A program made the position numbers and the translations under genes. Below, piece by piece: positions 10,139-20,099 of a DNA stretch of 64,000 nucleotides; position 1 is the first letter of the stretch; every line of letters begins with the position of its first letter. Source of the DNA: Edaphovirga cremea (lineage in GTDB: Bacteria > Pseudomonadota > Gammaproteobacteria > Enterobacterales > Enterobacteriaceae); contig NZ_QOVA01000001.1 of assembly GCF_003332275.1 (NCBI RefSeq), forward strand, positions 575,994 through 639,993. Direction: 5' to 3'. Below the pieces are notes generated by a model. It was not told the origin of the DNA. It saw only the letters and a program-made list of their open reading frames with translations, and searched no databases.

Positions 10139-10854
10139 TACGACGGCCTCCGTTCAAAACGGGTAGTACGGAGTTCGATGCGTTTAATGATGAACTGACT
10201 GAGTAGCGTAACCACCAGATAAATCGCGGCTGCGATCATATACCAGTTGAACGGCTCCTGCGTGCGGGTGGCGATACTCTTGGTTTGCAGCATCAGATCG
10301 TTCACGCTGATCAGCGAAACCAGCGCAGTATCCTTCAATAGCACCAACCATTGGTTGCCCAGACCGGGCAGGGCATGCCGCCACATCTGCGGCATAATCA
10401 GCCGGAAAAAAATACCCGACTTACTCATGCCCAGCGCCTGACCAGATTCCCATTGTCCGTGTGGAACGGCTTTGAGCGCGCCGCGCAGCGTCTGGGATGC
10501 ATAGGCAGCGTAGAGCAACGCCAGTGCTATCACACCGCAAAGGAACGGGCTGACTTCAAAGGTATCAATGTTTAACTTGACGGGGATCTGGAAAAAATAA
10601 AAGTTGATGGCAAAGCCGTCAGACAGCATCAACATGAGCTGCGACGAGCCGAAATAGATAAACAGCACCACCAGAATCTCTGGCAGCCCCCGTAGTAGCG
10701 TCACCACGCCAGTGCCAATCCAACTCACCACTTTCAAGCGAGAGGACTCCCAGACGGCAAACAGCATCGCCAGGATAAGACCGAGCACCAGTGCGCAAAC
10801 GGCAAGGCCGACGGTCATCCCGGCGGCACTTAATAGCGGTTGGAATTCATTCAT
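10138..10854 (-). CDS. artQ: Arginine ABC transporter permease ArtQ
   Basis: 238 residues, normal length. It is a HAAT-type permease with about five transmembrane segments and the ATPase-contact motif [20 protein letters not shown]. It pairs with ArtM. The gap to artI upstream is only 11 bp and the stop overlaps artM, so it is cotranscribed in artPIQM. Confidence 0.97.
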   Translation of the reverse strand: MNEFQPLLSAAGMTVGLAVCALVLGLILAMLFAVWESSRLKVVSWIGTGVVTLLRGLPEILVVLFIYFGSSQLMLMLSDGFAINFYFFQIPVKLNIDTFEVSPFLCGVIALALLYAAYASQTLRGALKAVPHGQWESGQALGMSKSGIFFRLIMPQMWRHALPGLGNQWLVLLKDTALVSLISVNDLMLQTKSIATRTQEPFNWYMIAAAIYLVVTLLSQFIIKRIELRTTRFERRPS

Positions 10855-10865
10855 CAGTGTTTAGA

Positions 10866-11597
10866 TTACTGCTGAAACCATTTTTTATAAATGGTCTCGT
10901 AAGTCCCATCCTGCTTCGCTTTTGCCAGCGCGGCATCCAGTTTACCCAGCAATTCGGTATTGTTCTGACGAACCGCAATGCCCAGTCCGGTACCGAAATA
11001 GTCGGCATCGGTGACTTTATCGCCAACGGCAGTCAGATTGGCATTCTGTTTCAGCCATTCATTCACGACAGCGGTATCACCGAAAACGGCATCCAGACGA
11101 CCATTCTTCAGATCAAGAACCGCATTCTGATAGCTGTCATAAGGTACGGCAGTAATCTCCGGATGTTTCTCCATCAGGAATTTCTGGTGGGTAGAACCGT
11201 TCTGCATACCTACGCGTTTGCCTTTCAGATCGGCAAGGCTGGTGAATTTGCCCTTTTCAGAAATGAACAACGCCGAGTTGTCGTAATAAGGTTTGGTAAA
11301 GGAGACCTGCTTCAGGCGTTCCGGGGTGATATCCATACCTGAGATCACCGCGTCTACACGGCGGAATTTCAGGCTTGGGATCAGGCTGTCGAAAGCCTGA
11401 TTGGTAAAGGTACAGTTGGCCTCAATCTCTTTACACAGCGCATTGGCCAAATCAATATCAAAACCCTGGATATTGTTGCTGGCATCAACAAATTCAAACG
11501 GTGCATAGGTCGCTTCCGTGGCGAAACGAATGTTTTCGGCAGCCGTGGCTGAGACGCTGATACCCGCCAAGACGGCAGCAATTATTAATTTTTTCAT
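10866..11597 (-). CDS. artI: Arginine-transport periplasmic binding protein ArtI
   Basis: 243 residues from MKKLIIAAVLAG, equal to E. coli ArtI; a GGAG-like sequence lies before this ATG. A longer reading would overlap artP by 4 bases and add 8 residues before the signal peptide. Residues 1-19 are the signal peptide (cleavage near SATAA). The mature SBP_bac_3 domain has GFDIDLANALCKEI and FGTGLGIAVRQNN. It is a paralogue of ArtJ. Unlike ArtJ it is part of the operon, between artP and artQ. The ligand specificity of ArtI in E. coli is less well defined than that of ArtJ. Confidence 0.95.
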   Translation of the reverse strand: MKKLIIAAVLAGISVSATAAENIRFATEATYAPFEFVDASNNIQGFDIDLANALCKEIEANCTFTNQAFDSLIPSLKFRRVDAVISGMDITPERLKQVSFTKPYYDNSALFISEKGKFTSLADLKGKRVGMQNGSTHQKFLMEKHPEITAVPYDSYQNAVLDLKNGRLDAVFGDTAVVNEWLKQNANLTAVGDKVTDADYFGTGLGIAVRQNNTELLGKLDAALAKAKQDGTYETIYKKWFQQ

Positions 11598-11617
11598 CGC
11601 AAACTCCGAAAAAGAGA

Positions 11618-12346
11618 TCAATGGGATAAGTAACTTGCAAACTCTGCGGTTTGCGGTTGTGAGAAACGGCTGGCGTTACCCTGCTCGACAACGTGGCCGT
11701 TTTCCATGTAGACCACACGACTTGCCGTCTTGCGGGCAACTTCCACTTCATGCGTAACGATAACCTGGGTAATTCCCGTCCCGGCAAGTTCACGGATAAT
11801 GCTGACAATCTGTGCCGTAATTTCCGGATCAAGCGCCGCGGTGGGTTCGTCAAACAGCAGGACTTGCGGCTCCATCATCAGCGCACGGGCAATCGCCACG
11901 CGCTGTTGCTGACCGCCAGAAAGATGCAGGGGGAAGCGATCGGCAAAGTCGGTGAGACGCAGACGGGTCAGTAATTTTTTCGCACGCTCAAGTGCCTGAT
12001 CTTTAGACAGCCCGAGCACACGGCACGGCGCTTCGATCAGGTTTTGCTGTACGGTCAGATGTGGCCACAGATTGTATTGCTGGAAAACCATACCGACATT
12101 CTGACGAAGTTCGCGGATGGCTTTTTCACCTGGCGTCTGGGAAAAATCAAATTGGTTACCGGCAATCTGCAATTTGCCTGAACGCGGCATTTCGAGCAGA
12201 TTCAACACCCGTAACAAAGAACTCTTACCTGCGCCACTCGGCCCCAGCAGTACCAGGGTCTCGCCAGCAGGGCAGTCGAGTGTAATATCGAATAGCGCCT
12301 GATGTGCGCCATAAAAGCAGTTTATACCGTTTAGTTGAATACTCAT
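11618..12346 (-). CDS. artP: Arginine ABC transporter ATP-binding protein ArtP
   Basis: 242 residues, normal length. Walker A is GPSGAGKSS, the Q-loop lies in [13 protein letters not shown], the signature is LSGGQQQRV and Walker B is [11 protein letters not shown]. The switch histidine lies in VTHEVEVA. It energises arginine uptake through ArtQM. It is the first gene of artPIQM, behind an ArgR-regulated promoter. Confidence 0.98.
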   Translation of the reverse strand: MSIQLNGINCFYGAHQALFDITLDCPAGETLVLLGPSGAGKSSLLRVLNLLEMPRSGKLQIAGNQFDFSQTPGEKAIRELRQNVGMVFQQYNLWPHLTVQQNLIEAPCRVLGLSKDQALERAKKLLTRLRLTDFADRFPLHLSGGQQQRVAIARALMMEPQVLLFDEPTAALDPEITAQIVSIIRELAGTGITQVIVTHEVEVARKTASRVVYMENGHVVEQGNASRFSQPQTAEFASYLSH

Positions 12347-12390
12347 GCGCTGAATTTGAATAGCAATTGATGTGGCAAATGTTAACTTCC

Positions 12391-12429
12391 ACAGAATACT
12401 TATGCAATCATTGTGCGTTAAAATTTACT
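12391..12429 (-). promoter_or_regulatory. artP promoter with two ARG boxes (ArgR operator)
   Basis: Two 18-bp candidates, ACAGAATACTTATGCAAT (12391-12408) and TGTGCGTTAAAATTTACT (12412-12429), are 3 bp apart as in known ArgR operators. On the minus strand a -35 TTAACG (12416-12421) and a -10 TATTCT (12393-12398) are 17 bp apart and lie entirely inside the boxes. The gene-free stretch 12347-12655 otherwise shows only the hairpin at 12620-12647. Confidence 0.7.
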
Positions 12430-12619
12430 CTACGCCACAAAACCCTCTTAAAAATAGCACAAAATGCGGTTTTGTGTGGGCGAAGGCGTGCATTGTCGCA
12501 CTGTTTGCAAAGTGGGTAGGGATTTTGCTTTGTTTGTGTGCCTATAAGATGGGAAATGCGAAGAAAGCGCAATTACCGGGGGAAGTTGCGTGTAACCGGG
12601 GGGAAATGTACAGCGTGGC

Positions 12620-12647
12620 GCAGGGAAGTCAGCGAATACTTCCCTGC
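12620..12647 (-). terminator. Hairpin at the 3' end of ybjP
   Basis: A perfect 10-bp stem, GCAGGGAAGT with ACTTCCCTGC, has an 8-nt loop and lies 9 nt after the ybjP stop. It lacks a T run. Confidence 0.5.
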
Positions 12648-12655
12648 TGAAGAGA

Positions 12656-13234
12656 TCAACGTTTTTCCAGGACCTGACGCAGGGTGCCGCTGGAAGCGAA
12701 ATCCCAATTGGCCATGTAGCGGACGTCATCAACGGTCCAGCATGTGCCTTCACGAACCATCAGAACTTCATCCTGCCAGCTCGATTTCGCGCTGTCGGCT
12801 TTTTCATGACTCATGGTCACGCGTAGCGGAATGTTCCGGGCATCGGTATTGAGGATGGTCGATGCGCTATTGACCGTGGCGCTGGTCGGCCCTTCAAACA
12901 GGCTGGAGAACATATCGCCTTCAGCCACGCCCGCTTTTTCGTTCGGTGTGGCGGCAACGTCAACCTGCCGATCGTTTTGGGCATTAACAAAGGCGGTGTA
13001 TAACGCGGTACTGAGATAAGGACGATATTGCGCCAACGTGGCCGCATCAGGCATACCCGTTGCACCTTTCTGGATGCGCAGATCAAAGAATTGTTGTGCG
13101 ACAGCGTCCGGGCCACCATCGACGCACGGTGCGGCACGGGTTCCAATATCCTTGAACGCAGGCTCGACAGTGGTGGTACATGCACTTAGCATGAAGGCCA
13201 AAGGAATAACTGCGGCGATCGCTTTATTTTTCAT
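12656..13234 (-). CDS. ybjP: Putative lipoprotein YbjP
   Basis: 192 residues, about 20 longer than E. coli YbjP (171). A lipoprotein signal ends in LSAC with the lipidated Cys19. The conserved parts are YKD/FKDIGTRAAPCVDGGPD, ARNIPLRV and SWQDEVLMVREG, which match YbjP as recalled (DUF3828-like). The additional residues are in the middle (around residues 85-105). Its function is unknown. It lies upstream of artP as in E. coli, but with its own 3' hairpin, so it is probably a separate transcript. It is divergent from amiD. Confidence 0.88.
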   Translation of the reverse strand: MKNKAIAAVIPLAFMLSACTTTVEPAFKDIGTRAAPCVDGGPDAVAQQFFDLRIQKGATGMPDAATLAQYRPYLSTALYTAFVNAQNDRQVDVAATPNEKAGVAEGDMFSSLFEGPTSATVNSASTILNTDARNIPLRVTMSHEKADSAKSSWQDEVLMVREGTCWTVDDVRYMANWDFASSGTLRQVLEKR

Positions 13235-13356
13235 CTTATTACCTTAATGAAAGTTTCTACCATGAAGTCTTCTAGCATACAGTATAAATCTGTTTTCAGC
13301 GGTTGCATTGATTCTGCCTGCGGTAGAAATCATCCACTAATTTGATAGGAGTTTAT

Positions 13357-14220
13357 TTGGGACGCACATTGCGCTGGGTAGGGAGTGTCTCGCTGGCATT
13401 ATTGCTGGCCGGTTGCCAGCAATCCTCAACGGGCAGCCGGGTCGACCGGGGCAGCTTTATGCTGGAAACGGCGCATCAGGCGCAGGCTGCGGATCAGCGC
13501 ATCCGCTTTCTGGTGATCCACTATACGGCGGAAGATTTCCATTCCTCGTTGAATACCCTGACCGACGAACATGTCAGTGCGCATTATTTAATCCCTGCGC
13601 ACCCCCCAAAAGCAGGGGGAAAGCCGGTGGCCTGGCAATTGGTGCCTGAATCACAGCGCGCGTGGCATGCCGGAGCCAGCGGTTGGCGTGGCCGCAGCAA
13701 TCTCAATGATACATCGATTGGCATTGAGCTGGAGAATCGCGGCTACCGTAGCACGCTGGTGGGGCCACGTTGGTATCCATTTCCGCCAGAACAGATCGCT
13801 CTGCTAACGGATATAAGCCATCAGGTTATCGAACGCTATCAGATTGCGCCGCAGAATGTGCTGGGTCACAGCGATATCGCCCCGCAGCGGAAACAGGATC
13901 CTGGACCGCTATTTCCCTGGCATAAGCTGGCGCTGGCGGGAATAGGTGCCTGGCCGGATGCATCGCGCGTGAGGTTTTATCTGGCAGGACGAGAAGCCAC
14001 AGAGCCTGTCGATCGGTTGCAACTGCTGGAAAAATTGGCGCAGTATGGCTATCCGCTACCCACAGATCCGCTGCCCACAGAGTTGACGCCTGAACAGCAG
14101 CAGAGCGTGATTGCCGCGTTTCAAATGCATTTTCGGTCCAGCGATTATCGCGGCCAGGCCGATGCAGAAAGTGAAGCCATTGTTCTGGCGCTTCTTGAGA
14201 AGTACGGTAGCCGTGACTAA
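13357..14220 (+). CDS. amiD: N-acetylmuramoyl-L-alanine amidase AmiD (outer-membrane lipoprotein)
   Basis: 287 residues from a TTG start that has AGGAG 5 nt upstream. An earlier in-frame TTG at 13342 lies upstream of that ribosome binding site and is less likely. The lipobox LLAGC places the lipidated cysteine at residue 20. The zinc amidase (Amidase_2) domain shows [28 protein letters not shown] and [15 protein letters not shown] peptidoglycan-binding helical domain follows, with [16 protein letters not shown]. It cleaves the MurNAc-L-Ala bond, including on anhydro-muropeptides, from the outer-membrane inner face. Its stop overlaps the convergent ybjS stop. Confidence 0.95.
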   Translation: MGRTLRWVGSVSLALLLAGCQQSSTGSRVDRGSFMLETAHQAQAADQRIRFLVIHYTAEDFHSSLNTLTDEHVSAHYLIPAHPPKAGGKPVAWQLVPESQRAWHAGASGWRGRSNLNDTSIGIELENRGYRSTLVGPRWYPFPPEQIALLTDISHQVIERYQIAPQNVLGHSDIAPQRKQDPGPLFPWHKLALAGIGAWPDASRVRFYLAGREATEPVDRLQLLEKLAQYGYPLPTDPLPTELTPEQQQSVIAAFQMHFRSSDYRGQADAESEAIVLALLEKYGSRD

Positions 14221-15248
14221 TCTGGCGAGGCGTTGACGCGTGCCAAATACTGCAATGTGCCATGATCCTTCAGCCACAGCGCCGTGCGGGAAATGCCTTC
14301 GTCGAGTGAAATCAGCGGACGATAGCCGAGTTCCTGTTGTGCACGGGTGGTATCCAGTGTCAGATCGAAGTTGAGTTTGGCAACGCCATAATGGGTGAGC
14401 ACAGGCTCTTTGGCGCTTTTGCTGAATTTTTCCATCCCGCGCGCCATCATATCGAGCATCGGATACGGAATGGAGCGGATACGCCAATGCACGCCCAGAC
14501 ACTCTTGCAAATGTATCAGTAGGGTGCGCAGCGGCCGGGGTTGTTGATTGGTGATATTGTAGGCGCGACCGGAAGGTGTGCCTTGCGCCTGTGTGGCCAG
14601 CCACATGGCATGGACGGCGTTTTCGACATAGGTCATATCCACCAGCGCCTCGCCACCGCGTGGCAGCAGCAGTGAACCGCTGTGCTTGACCATTTGCAGC
14701 AATCTTGGCAGAAACACATTGTCGTGGGGACCGAACAATCCCTGAGGACGCAGGATAGTAAAATGCGTCTGTGGATTGGACATCGCCAACTGTTGAATGA
14801 CGTCTTCACCCATGGCTTTGCTGCGCGCAAAGGCATTGGCAAACCGGGCAGGGCGGAACTCTTCTTTGATGTTGCGGTAATGGTGATAATCAAAATAGAT
14901 CGCTGGCGAAGAGATATGGATAAAATTTTCAACGCCATAGGCTGCCGCCCATTCACCGAGTCGGCGAGTGGCGCGAACATTGGCCAGTTCGAAGGTCTCT
15001 TCGGTACCCCAGGGCGAGGTAAAGCCGGAGCAATGCCAGAGCGTATCGACTTCAGCCAGCATCGCTTTTGCCTGTGATGAGACGAGATTGGTAAGATCGG
15101 CATGGATAAACTCCGCGCCCATTTTTTCCAACAGTTTGCCCATCACCGCATTCCGGCCGGTTGCCCGAACTTTGATCCCCTGACGACGCAAATATTCCAC
15201 GGCATTTCTGCCCAACCCGCTGGTTGCGCCGGTGACCAGTACCTTCAT
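14217..15248 (-). CDS. ybjS: NAD-dependent epimerase/dehydratase-family protein YbjS
   Basis: 343 residues from [15 protein letters not shown], close to E. coli YbjS (337). It has an extended SDR fold: nucleotide-binding GATSGLG at residues 7-13 and the catalytic-type [11 protein letters not shown] following HISSP. The substrate is unknown. The frame stays open for 66 codons upstream, into ybjT, but the protein family starts at this ATG and GGGAAG lies about 11 nt upstream. It is probably cotranscribed with ybjT. The 3' end overlaps amiD by 4 bp in convergent orientation. Confidence 0.92.
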   Translation of the reverse strand: MKVLVTGATSGLGRNAVEYLRRQGIKVRATGRNAVMGKLLEKMGAEFIHADLTNLVSSQAKAMLAEVDTLWHCSGFTSPWGTEETFELANVRATRRLGEWAAAYGVENFIHISSPAIYFDYHHYRNIKEEFRPARFANAFARSKAMGEDVIQQLAMSNPQTHFTILRPQGLFGPHDNVFLPRLLQMVKHSGSLLLPRGGEALVDMTYVENAVHAMWLATQAQGTPSGRAYNITNQQPRPLRTLLIHLQECLGVHWRIRSIPYPMLDMMARGMEKFSKSAKEPVLTHYGVAKLNFDLTLDTTRAQQELGYRPLISLDEGISRTALWLKDHGTLQYLARVNASPD

Positions 15249-15402
15249 AACGTTAATTGCTTCCCACTGAAAATCACCTCGCGGTGGGACGGGGTGTCCA
15301 CACAGCAAATAAGGTGCCATTCTTTCTTGAAATTGTGCTCTGCGCAATCTGAAAGGCACCTGCTTATTCTGCAAAATGTGCGGTTGACCGACAAATAACC
15401 GT

Positions 15403-16845
15403 TCAAACGGCAGATTTGCGGTCGTATTGCTCAGCAAGTGTGGCAATACGGTGGGCCATGCCGCGAAAAATAAACAGGTGCGGTGGCATCATGCTGAACC
15501 AATATAACAGGCCACTGAAACCTGCCGGATGCCACCACGCGCGGACATCGAGGGTGCGTTTATCACCCTGATCGTTGATGGTAAACGTTAAACGGCCCAA
15601 CCCCGGTGCTTTCATGCCAAACAGTAGGGCCAGTTGCTGCTGGGGTTTGACGGTAATCACCCGCCAGCCATCAACCTTATCACCGCACTGCAAGGTGTCC
15701 CGATCCGGGCGACCATAAACCACGCCGCCGCCCGCCATATCATCCATAAGTGCACGCATGCGCCAAAGGATATTGGCAAAAAAGTACCCTTCAGTTCCAC
15801 CGAGTTGCTGTACGACATGCCACAGCGCGGCGGCGGAGGCCGTGGTTTCCAGCTCATACCCCGCCTGTTTGGGATAAAAACCATAGCCTGGACGCCAGCG
15901 TGCCCGCGCCTGTGGGTCATATCCCCATTCGCTGGAGTCGACGAATTGGGCCTCATGCTCCAGTGTGTCGCGGGTCGCCTCATCAAACGTCAGTAATTTT
16001 TGTGGAATCAATGCCTGCAACGCCCGGCCATCGGAGGGCAAATCATGATTCAATCCCTGAATCAATGCCTTGGCAATAGGCGCCGGTACCGAGGTGATCA
16101 TGCGAATAAAAAATACCGAGATCCATCGTGTGGGCATGGGAATGGGGATAAGCCAGCGACGTTTGCCGCTAATGGCGATGAAGCGTTCAAACAGCGTCTG
16201 ATAACTGAGGTATTCCGGACCGGCAACGTCATAAATCCGGTGTTCGCTGGCCGGATGGTTGAGTATTTCTGTCAGATAGACCAGCAAATTCTCCAGTGCC
16301 ACCGGTGAGGACTTCGAACGTACCCAGCGGGGCGGCGTGAGAACAGGCAGATTATAGACCATGTCGCGCATCACTTCGAAGGCGGCCGAGCCGGGTCCAA
16401 CGATGATGCTGGCGCGAAATTCGGTGACCGGAATGCCGCTTTCGCGCAGGATCTCCCCGGTCAGTTTCCGCGCGGCGAGATGTTCGGAATTGGCACTGTT
16501 GGTTTGTGATGAACTGAGGAAAATAATCTGTCTGACTGATGACTGTCGCAGCGCCTGGCAGATATTTTGCGCCCCCTGCCGCTCTTTCTCGACAAAGTCG
16601 CTGCCTTCGCCCATCCCGTGAATCAGGTAATAGACGATATCCACATTTTCCAACACCGGTGGCAGCGTCTCTGGACGACTGACATCCGCATAGTGACAAT
16701 GGACGTTCGGCCAGGGTTGCTCCTGTAACCAGGCGATCCGGCGTGCAGCGGCAGTAATGGTATGGCCTTGCTGACTGAGGCGTGGGATCAGGTGCTGGCC
16801 GATATAGCCGCTGGCACCCAGCACCAGAATTCGATGTAAGGTCAT
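15403..16845 (-). CDS. ybjT: NAD(P)-binding SDR/DUF2867 protein YbjT
   Basis: 480 residues (E. coli YbjT is about 476). The N-terminal half is an atypical SDR domain with [11 protein letters not shown] at residues 9-19 and [14 protein letters not shown]. The C-terminal half is a DUF2867 domain with [27 protein letters not shown]-like strands and [14 protein letters not shown]. Its function is not established. It stands upstream of ybjS and downstream of ltaE on the same strand, as in E. coli, which suggests one transcript ltaE-ybjT-ybjS. Confidence 0.93.
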   Translation of the reverse strand: MTLHRILVLGASGYIGQHLIPRLSQQGHTITAAARRIAWLQEQPWPNVHCHYADVSRPETLPPVLENVDIVYYLIHGMGEGSDFVEKERQGAQNICQALRQSSVRQIIFLSSSQTNSANSEHLAARKLTGEILRESGIPVTEFRASIIVGPGSAAFEVMRDMVYNLPVLTPPRWVRSKSSPVALENLLVYLTEILNHPASEHRIYDVAGPEYLSYQTLFERFIAISGKRRWLIPIPMPTRWISVFFIRMITSVPAPIAKALIQGLNHDLPSDGRALQALIPQKLLTFDEATRDTLEHEAQFVDSSEWGYDPQARARWRPGYGFYPKQAGYELETTASAAALWHVVQQLGGTEGYFFANILWRMRALMDDMAGGGVVYGRPDRDTLQCGDKVDGWRVITVKPQQQLALLFGMKAPGLGRLTFTINDQGDKRTLDVRAWWHPAGFSGLLYWFSMMPPHLFIFRGMAHRIATLAEQYDRKSAV

Positions 16846-16929
16846 CCATTTTCCTTGGGGATTTTGTCGCGAACGGGCGATCGGATCACCGCGACGTAAC
16901 GCGATGGCCGATCGAAAGGAAACAAAAGA

Positions 16930-17949
16930 CTACTTATCAGGATGTTGGCTCAGGAACTGCTGCCATAATCCCACGAAACGCTGGAGATCGTCGCGGTTAA
17001 CATCCAGATGGGTAATCATCCGGGTGATCGGCGCAACATTCATCAGCACACCGCGTTCACGCATCCAGTCGCCCAGCAGGCTTGCATGGTAAGCGCTTTG
17101 GCGAATGAACAGAATATTGGTTTGCGCACCCGGTGAAACGATCTCAATGCCAATCTCACGCAGTTGCTGTTCCAGCCAGCGCGCATTGTCGTGATCTTCC
17201 TTCAGGCGCTGCACGTTATTTTGCAGGGCGTAAATACCCGCAGCGGCCAGAATACCGGCCTGACGCATGCCGCCACCGGTCATCTTGCGCCAACGCCTTG
17301 CGCGCTTAATGTATTCGTCACTGCCGCACAGCAGCGAACCCACTGGCGTACCCAGTCCTTTTGAGAGGCAGATGGTCAGCGTATCGCAATAGCGGCTGAT
17401 TTCACTGAGTTCCACGTTCAGCGCCACTGCCGCATTGAAAATTCGGGCACCGTCGATATGCAGCGCCAGCTTTTTCTCGCGGGTCAAAGCCCATGCCTGT
17501 TGCAGGTAATCAAGCGGCAAAACTTTGCCGTTGTGGGTATTCTCCAGGCTGAGCAGACGGGTGGGGGCGAAATGGATGTCATCGGGTTTGATGGCGGCAG
17601 CAATTTTATCCAGCGGGATAGTGCCGTCTTCATCGGCATCAAGCGGCTGCGGCTGGATGCTGCCCAGCACTGCTGCGCCACCGGCTTCATACAGATAGTT
17701 ATGGGCTTTCTGTCCGACAATGTATTCCTCACCGCGTTGGCAGTGGGTGAGGAGGGCAACCAGATTCGCCTGGGTGCCGGTCGGCAGGAACAGCGCCGCC
17801 TCTTTGCCGGAAAGTTTGGCTCCCAGCGCTTCCAGCGCATTGACTGTTGGATCGTCACCATAAACATCATCACCCACCTCGGCGCTCGCCATGGCCTGGC
17901 GCATAGCGTCGCTGGGTCGGGTTACTGTATCGCTGCGTAGATCAATCAA
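16930..17949 (-). CDS. ltaE: Low-specificity L-threonine aldolase LtaE
   Basis: 339 residues (E. coli 333). It is a PLP enzyme that cleaves L-threonine and L-allo-threonine to glycine and acetaldehyde. The hallmark start is MIDLRSDTVTRPSDAM. GDDVYGDDPTVN, HIDGARIFNAAVAL and the PLP-lysine motif LSKGLGTPVGS are present. The start ATG is the only sensible one. It lies 168 bp after poxB and may be transcribed from poxB or its own promoter. Confidence 0.97.
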   Translation of the reverse strand: MIDLRSDTVTRPSDAMRQAMASAEVGDDVYGDDPTVNALEALGAKLSGKEAALFLPTGTQANLVALLTHCQRGEEYIVGQKAHNYLYEAGGAAVLGSIQPQPLDADEDGTIPLDKIAAAIKPDDIHFAPTRLLSLENTHNGKVLPLDYLQQAWALTREKKLALHIDGARIFNAAVALNVELSEISRYCDTLTICLSKGLGTPVGSLLCGSDEYIKRARRWRKMTGGGMRQAGILAAAGIYALQNNVQRLKEDHDNARWLEQQLREIGIEIVSPGAQTNILFIRQSAYHASLLGDWMRERGVLMNVAPITRMITHLDVNRDDLQRFVGLWQQFLSQHPDK

Positions 17950-18066
17950 CGTAAAATCCTCATATCGGCATCAAAGATGAAAGTTTGCCTTCATCATAAC
18001 CAGATTAAGCAGGCAGGAAAGCAGAGCAGAGAAAAAAACGCTACAGACGCGCTGAGTTGCCATGAA

Positions 18067-18091
18067 AACGGATGCCGGGCAGGCATCCGTT
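18067..18091 (-). terminator. poxB terminator
   Basis: A perfect 10-bp stem, AACGGATGCC with GGCATCCGTT, has a 5-nt loop and is followed on the minus strand by TTTTCATGG. It lies 26 bp after the poxB stop and separates poxB from ltaE. Confidence 0.75.
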
Positions 18092-18117
18092 GCGCAGTTT
18101 TCAGGATGGCTCGGTTA

Positions 18118-19839
18118 TCAACGAAGGAAGTTGGTTTTTGCCAATTCCACCACTTCATCACCGCGACCATTGATAATGGCACGGAGCATATACAGGCTGA
18201 AGCCTTTGGCCTGTTCAAACTTGATCTGCGGTGGCATTGCCAGTTCTTGCTTCGCAGTGACCACATCGATCAGCACCGGGCCAGGATGCGCCAGTGCTTC
18301 CTGTATCGCGACATCCAGCGTGGAGGCTTGCTCGACACGAATCCCCTTGATTCCCGCCGCGTTGGCGATAGCAGCGAAGTCCGGATTGTGCAGATCGGTA
18401 CCATCGGTAAGATAGCCACCAGCCTTCATCTCCATCGCCACAAAACCCAGCGTACTGTTGTTGAAAACCACAATTTTGACGGGCAGTTTAAGCTGCGCCA
18501 GCGTGAGGAAATCGCCCATCAGCATGGTAAATCCGCCGTCGCCACATAATGCAATCACCTGACGATCGGGTTCTGTTGCCTGTGCGCCGATCGCCTGTGG
18601 CATGGCGTTGGCCATTGAACCGTGGTTGAACGAGCCAATCAACCGGCGCTTGCCGTTCATTTGCAGATAGCGCGCAGCCCAGACGGTCGGTGTGCCCACG
18701 TCGCAAGTGAAAATAGCGTCCTCGCTGGCGAAGCGGCTGATTTGTTGGGCGAGATATTGCGGGTGAATAGGCTGCCCGTCTTTTGCCACCGCCAGTGCGT
18801 CCAGATCTTTACGGGTGGTGTGATAATGTTCGAGCGCTTTATCGAGGAATTTACGATCGCTCTTCTCTTTCAGGTTGGGCAACAGCGCCGTCAGCGTGGA
18901 TTTGATATCCCCCATCAGTGCCAGATTCACCGGGCAATGCGCGCCGATGCTGCCCGGGTTGATATCAATCTGGATGATCTGCGCCTCGGTTGGAAAGAAT
19001 GCCCGGTAGGGAAATTGGGTGCCGAGCATCACCAATGTATCTGCATTCATCATGGCGTGATAACCCGAGGAGAAACCGATCAGACCGGTCATTCCCACGT
19101 CGTAGGGGTTATCCCATTCAATATGTTCTTTGCCGCGCAAGGCGTGCACGATCGGTGCCTTGAGAATTTCCGCGAGTTTCACCACTTCATCATGGGCACC
19201 CGCACAGCCACTGCCGCACAGCAAAGTAATGTTTTTCGCCCCATTGAGCGTTTCGGCCAGCGTTTCGAGTTCGGACATGGCAGGCAACATCAGCGGTAAT
19301 TTCGGAGTGCGCCATACCGGTTTGGCATCTTCAGGCGCGGCCTGCAATGCAACATCACCCGGCAAGACAATCACCGAGACGCCGCGGTTAAGAATGGCTT
19401 TGCGCATGGCAATTTCCAGCACGCGCGGCAACTGCTCAGGGTTGGATACCAGTTCACAATAGTGGCTGCACTCACGGAACAGCTCTTGCGGATGCGTTTC
19501 CTGGAAATAGCCACTGCCGATTTCACTGGAAGGAATATGTGCAGCGATAGCCAGCACGGGAACATGATTGCGGTGACAGTCGAAAAGACCGTTGATCAGA
19601 TGAAGGTTACCCGGCCCGCACGATCCTGCGCAGACAGCCAGTTCCCCGGTTAACTGTGCCTCGGCACCGGCAGCAAAAGCGGCGACTTCCTCATGGCGTG
19701 TTCCCATCCAGTCAATGGTGCCCATCCGGTGCAGGCTGTCGCTCAGGCCATTCAACGAATCCCCGGTTACGCCCCAAATACGCTTGACCCCAGCTTGTTC
19801 CAACGTTTTTGCCAGCAGTGTCGCAACGGTTTGTTTCAT
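18118..19839 (-). CDS. poxB: Pyruvate:ubiquinone oxidoreductase (pyruvate oxidase) PoxB
   Basis: 573 residues (E. coli 572). It decarboxylates pyruvate to acetate and CO2 and passes electrons to the quinone pool. It has three domains: an N-terminal Pyr domain ([30 protein letters not shown]), a central FAD domain, and a C-terminal TPP domain with [20 protein letters not shown]. The C-terminal amphipathic lipid-binding tail, [20 protein letters not shown], is intact, so membrane activation should be preserved. In E. coli it is expressed in stationary phase through RpoS. The upstream region (19840-20032) shows no hexamers I would rely on. Confidence 0.97.
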   Translation of the reverse strand: MKQTVATLLAKTLEQAGVKRIWGVTGDSLNGLSDSLHRMGTIDWMGTRHEEVAAFAAGAEAQLTGELAVCAGSCGPGNLHLINGLFDCHRNHVPVLAIAAHIPSSEIGSGYFQETHPQELFRECSHYCELVSNPEQLPRVLEIAMRKAILNRGVSVIVLPGDVALQAAPEDAKPVWRTPKLPLMLPAMSELETLAETLNGAKNITLLCGSGCAGAHDEVVKLAEILKAPIVHALRGKEHIEWDNPYDVGMTGLIGFSSGYHAMMNADTLVMLGTQFPYRAFFPTEAQIIQIDINPGSIGAHCPVNLALMGDIKSTLTALLPNLKEKSDRKFLDKALEHYHTTRKDLDALAVAKDGQPIHPQYLAQQISRFASEDAIFTCDVGTPTVWAARYLQMNGKRRLIGSFNHGSMANAMPQAIGAQATEPDRQVIALCGDGGFTMLMGDFLTLAQLKLPVKIVVFNNSTLGFVAMEMKAGGYLTDGTDLHNPDFAAIANAAGIKGIRVEQASTLDVAIQEALAHPGPVLIDVVTAKQELAMPPQIKFEQAKGFSLYMLRAIINGRGDEVVELAKTNFLR

Positions 19840-20032
19840 AGTTCCCCCCTATTTTTCAATGAATTATGTCCTCATCAGCCCAAAGCGTGCCAATCGACTA
19901 TCCTGTCTTGTTCAGCCCAGCTAAGCATAGTCCATTGTGACTGTATGATTGATTTGATGAATGTAGATTCGTGCTATTTCTGGACAGGACGGAATGGCGG
20001 CGTGAAGGTTGTAGGGGGAAAAGGGGGATTTC

Positions 20033-20065
20033 GCCTTATGAACAGGTAAAGATAATTCATAAGGC
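20033..20065 (-). terminator. Hairpin downstream of hcr
   Basis: GCCTTATGAA (20033-20042) and TTCATAAGGC (20056-20065) form perfect 10-bp arms around a 13-nt loop, 34 bp after the hcr stop. There is no T run. It is probably the 3' end of the hcp-hcr message. Confidence 0.5.
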
Positions 20066-20099
20066 AATGGCATGGGTTTTCAGGAATGGGTTTGCAGGA

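Noticed and set aside
15249..15446. A 66-residue N-terminal extension of YbjS
   Set aside because: The family starts at the internal ATG, and the extension would run into ybjT with no ribosome binding site; treated as chance openness.
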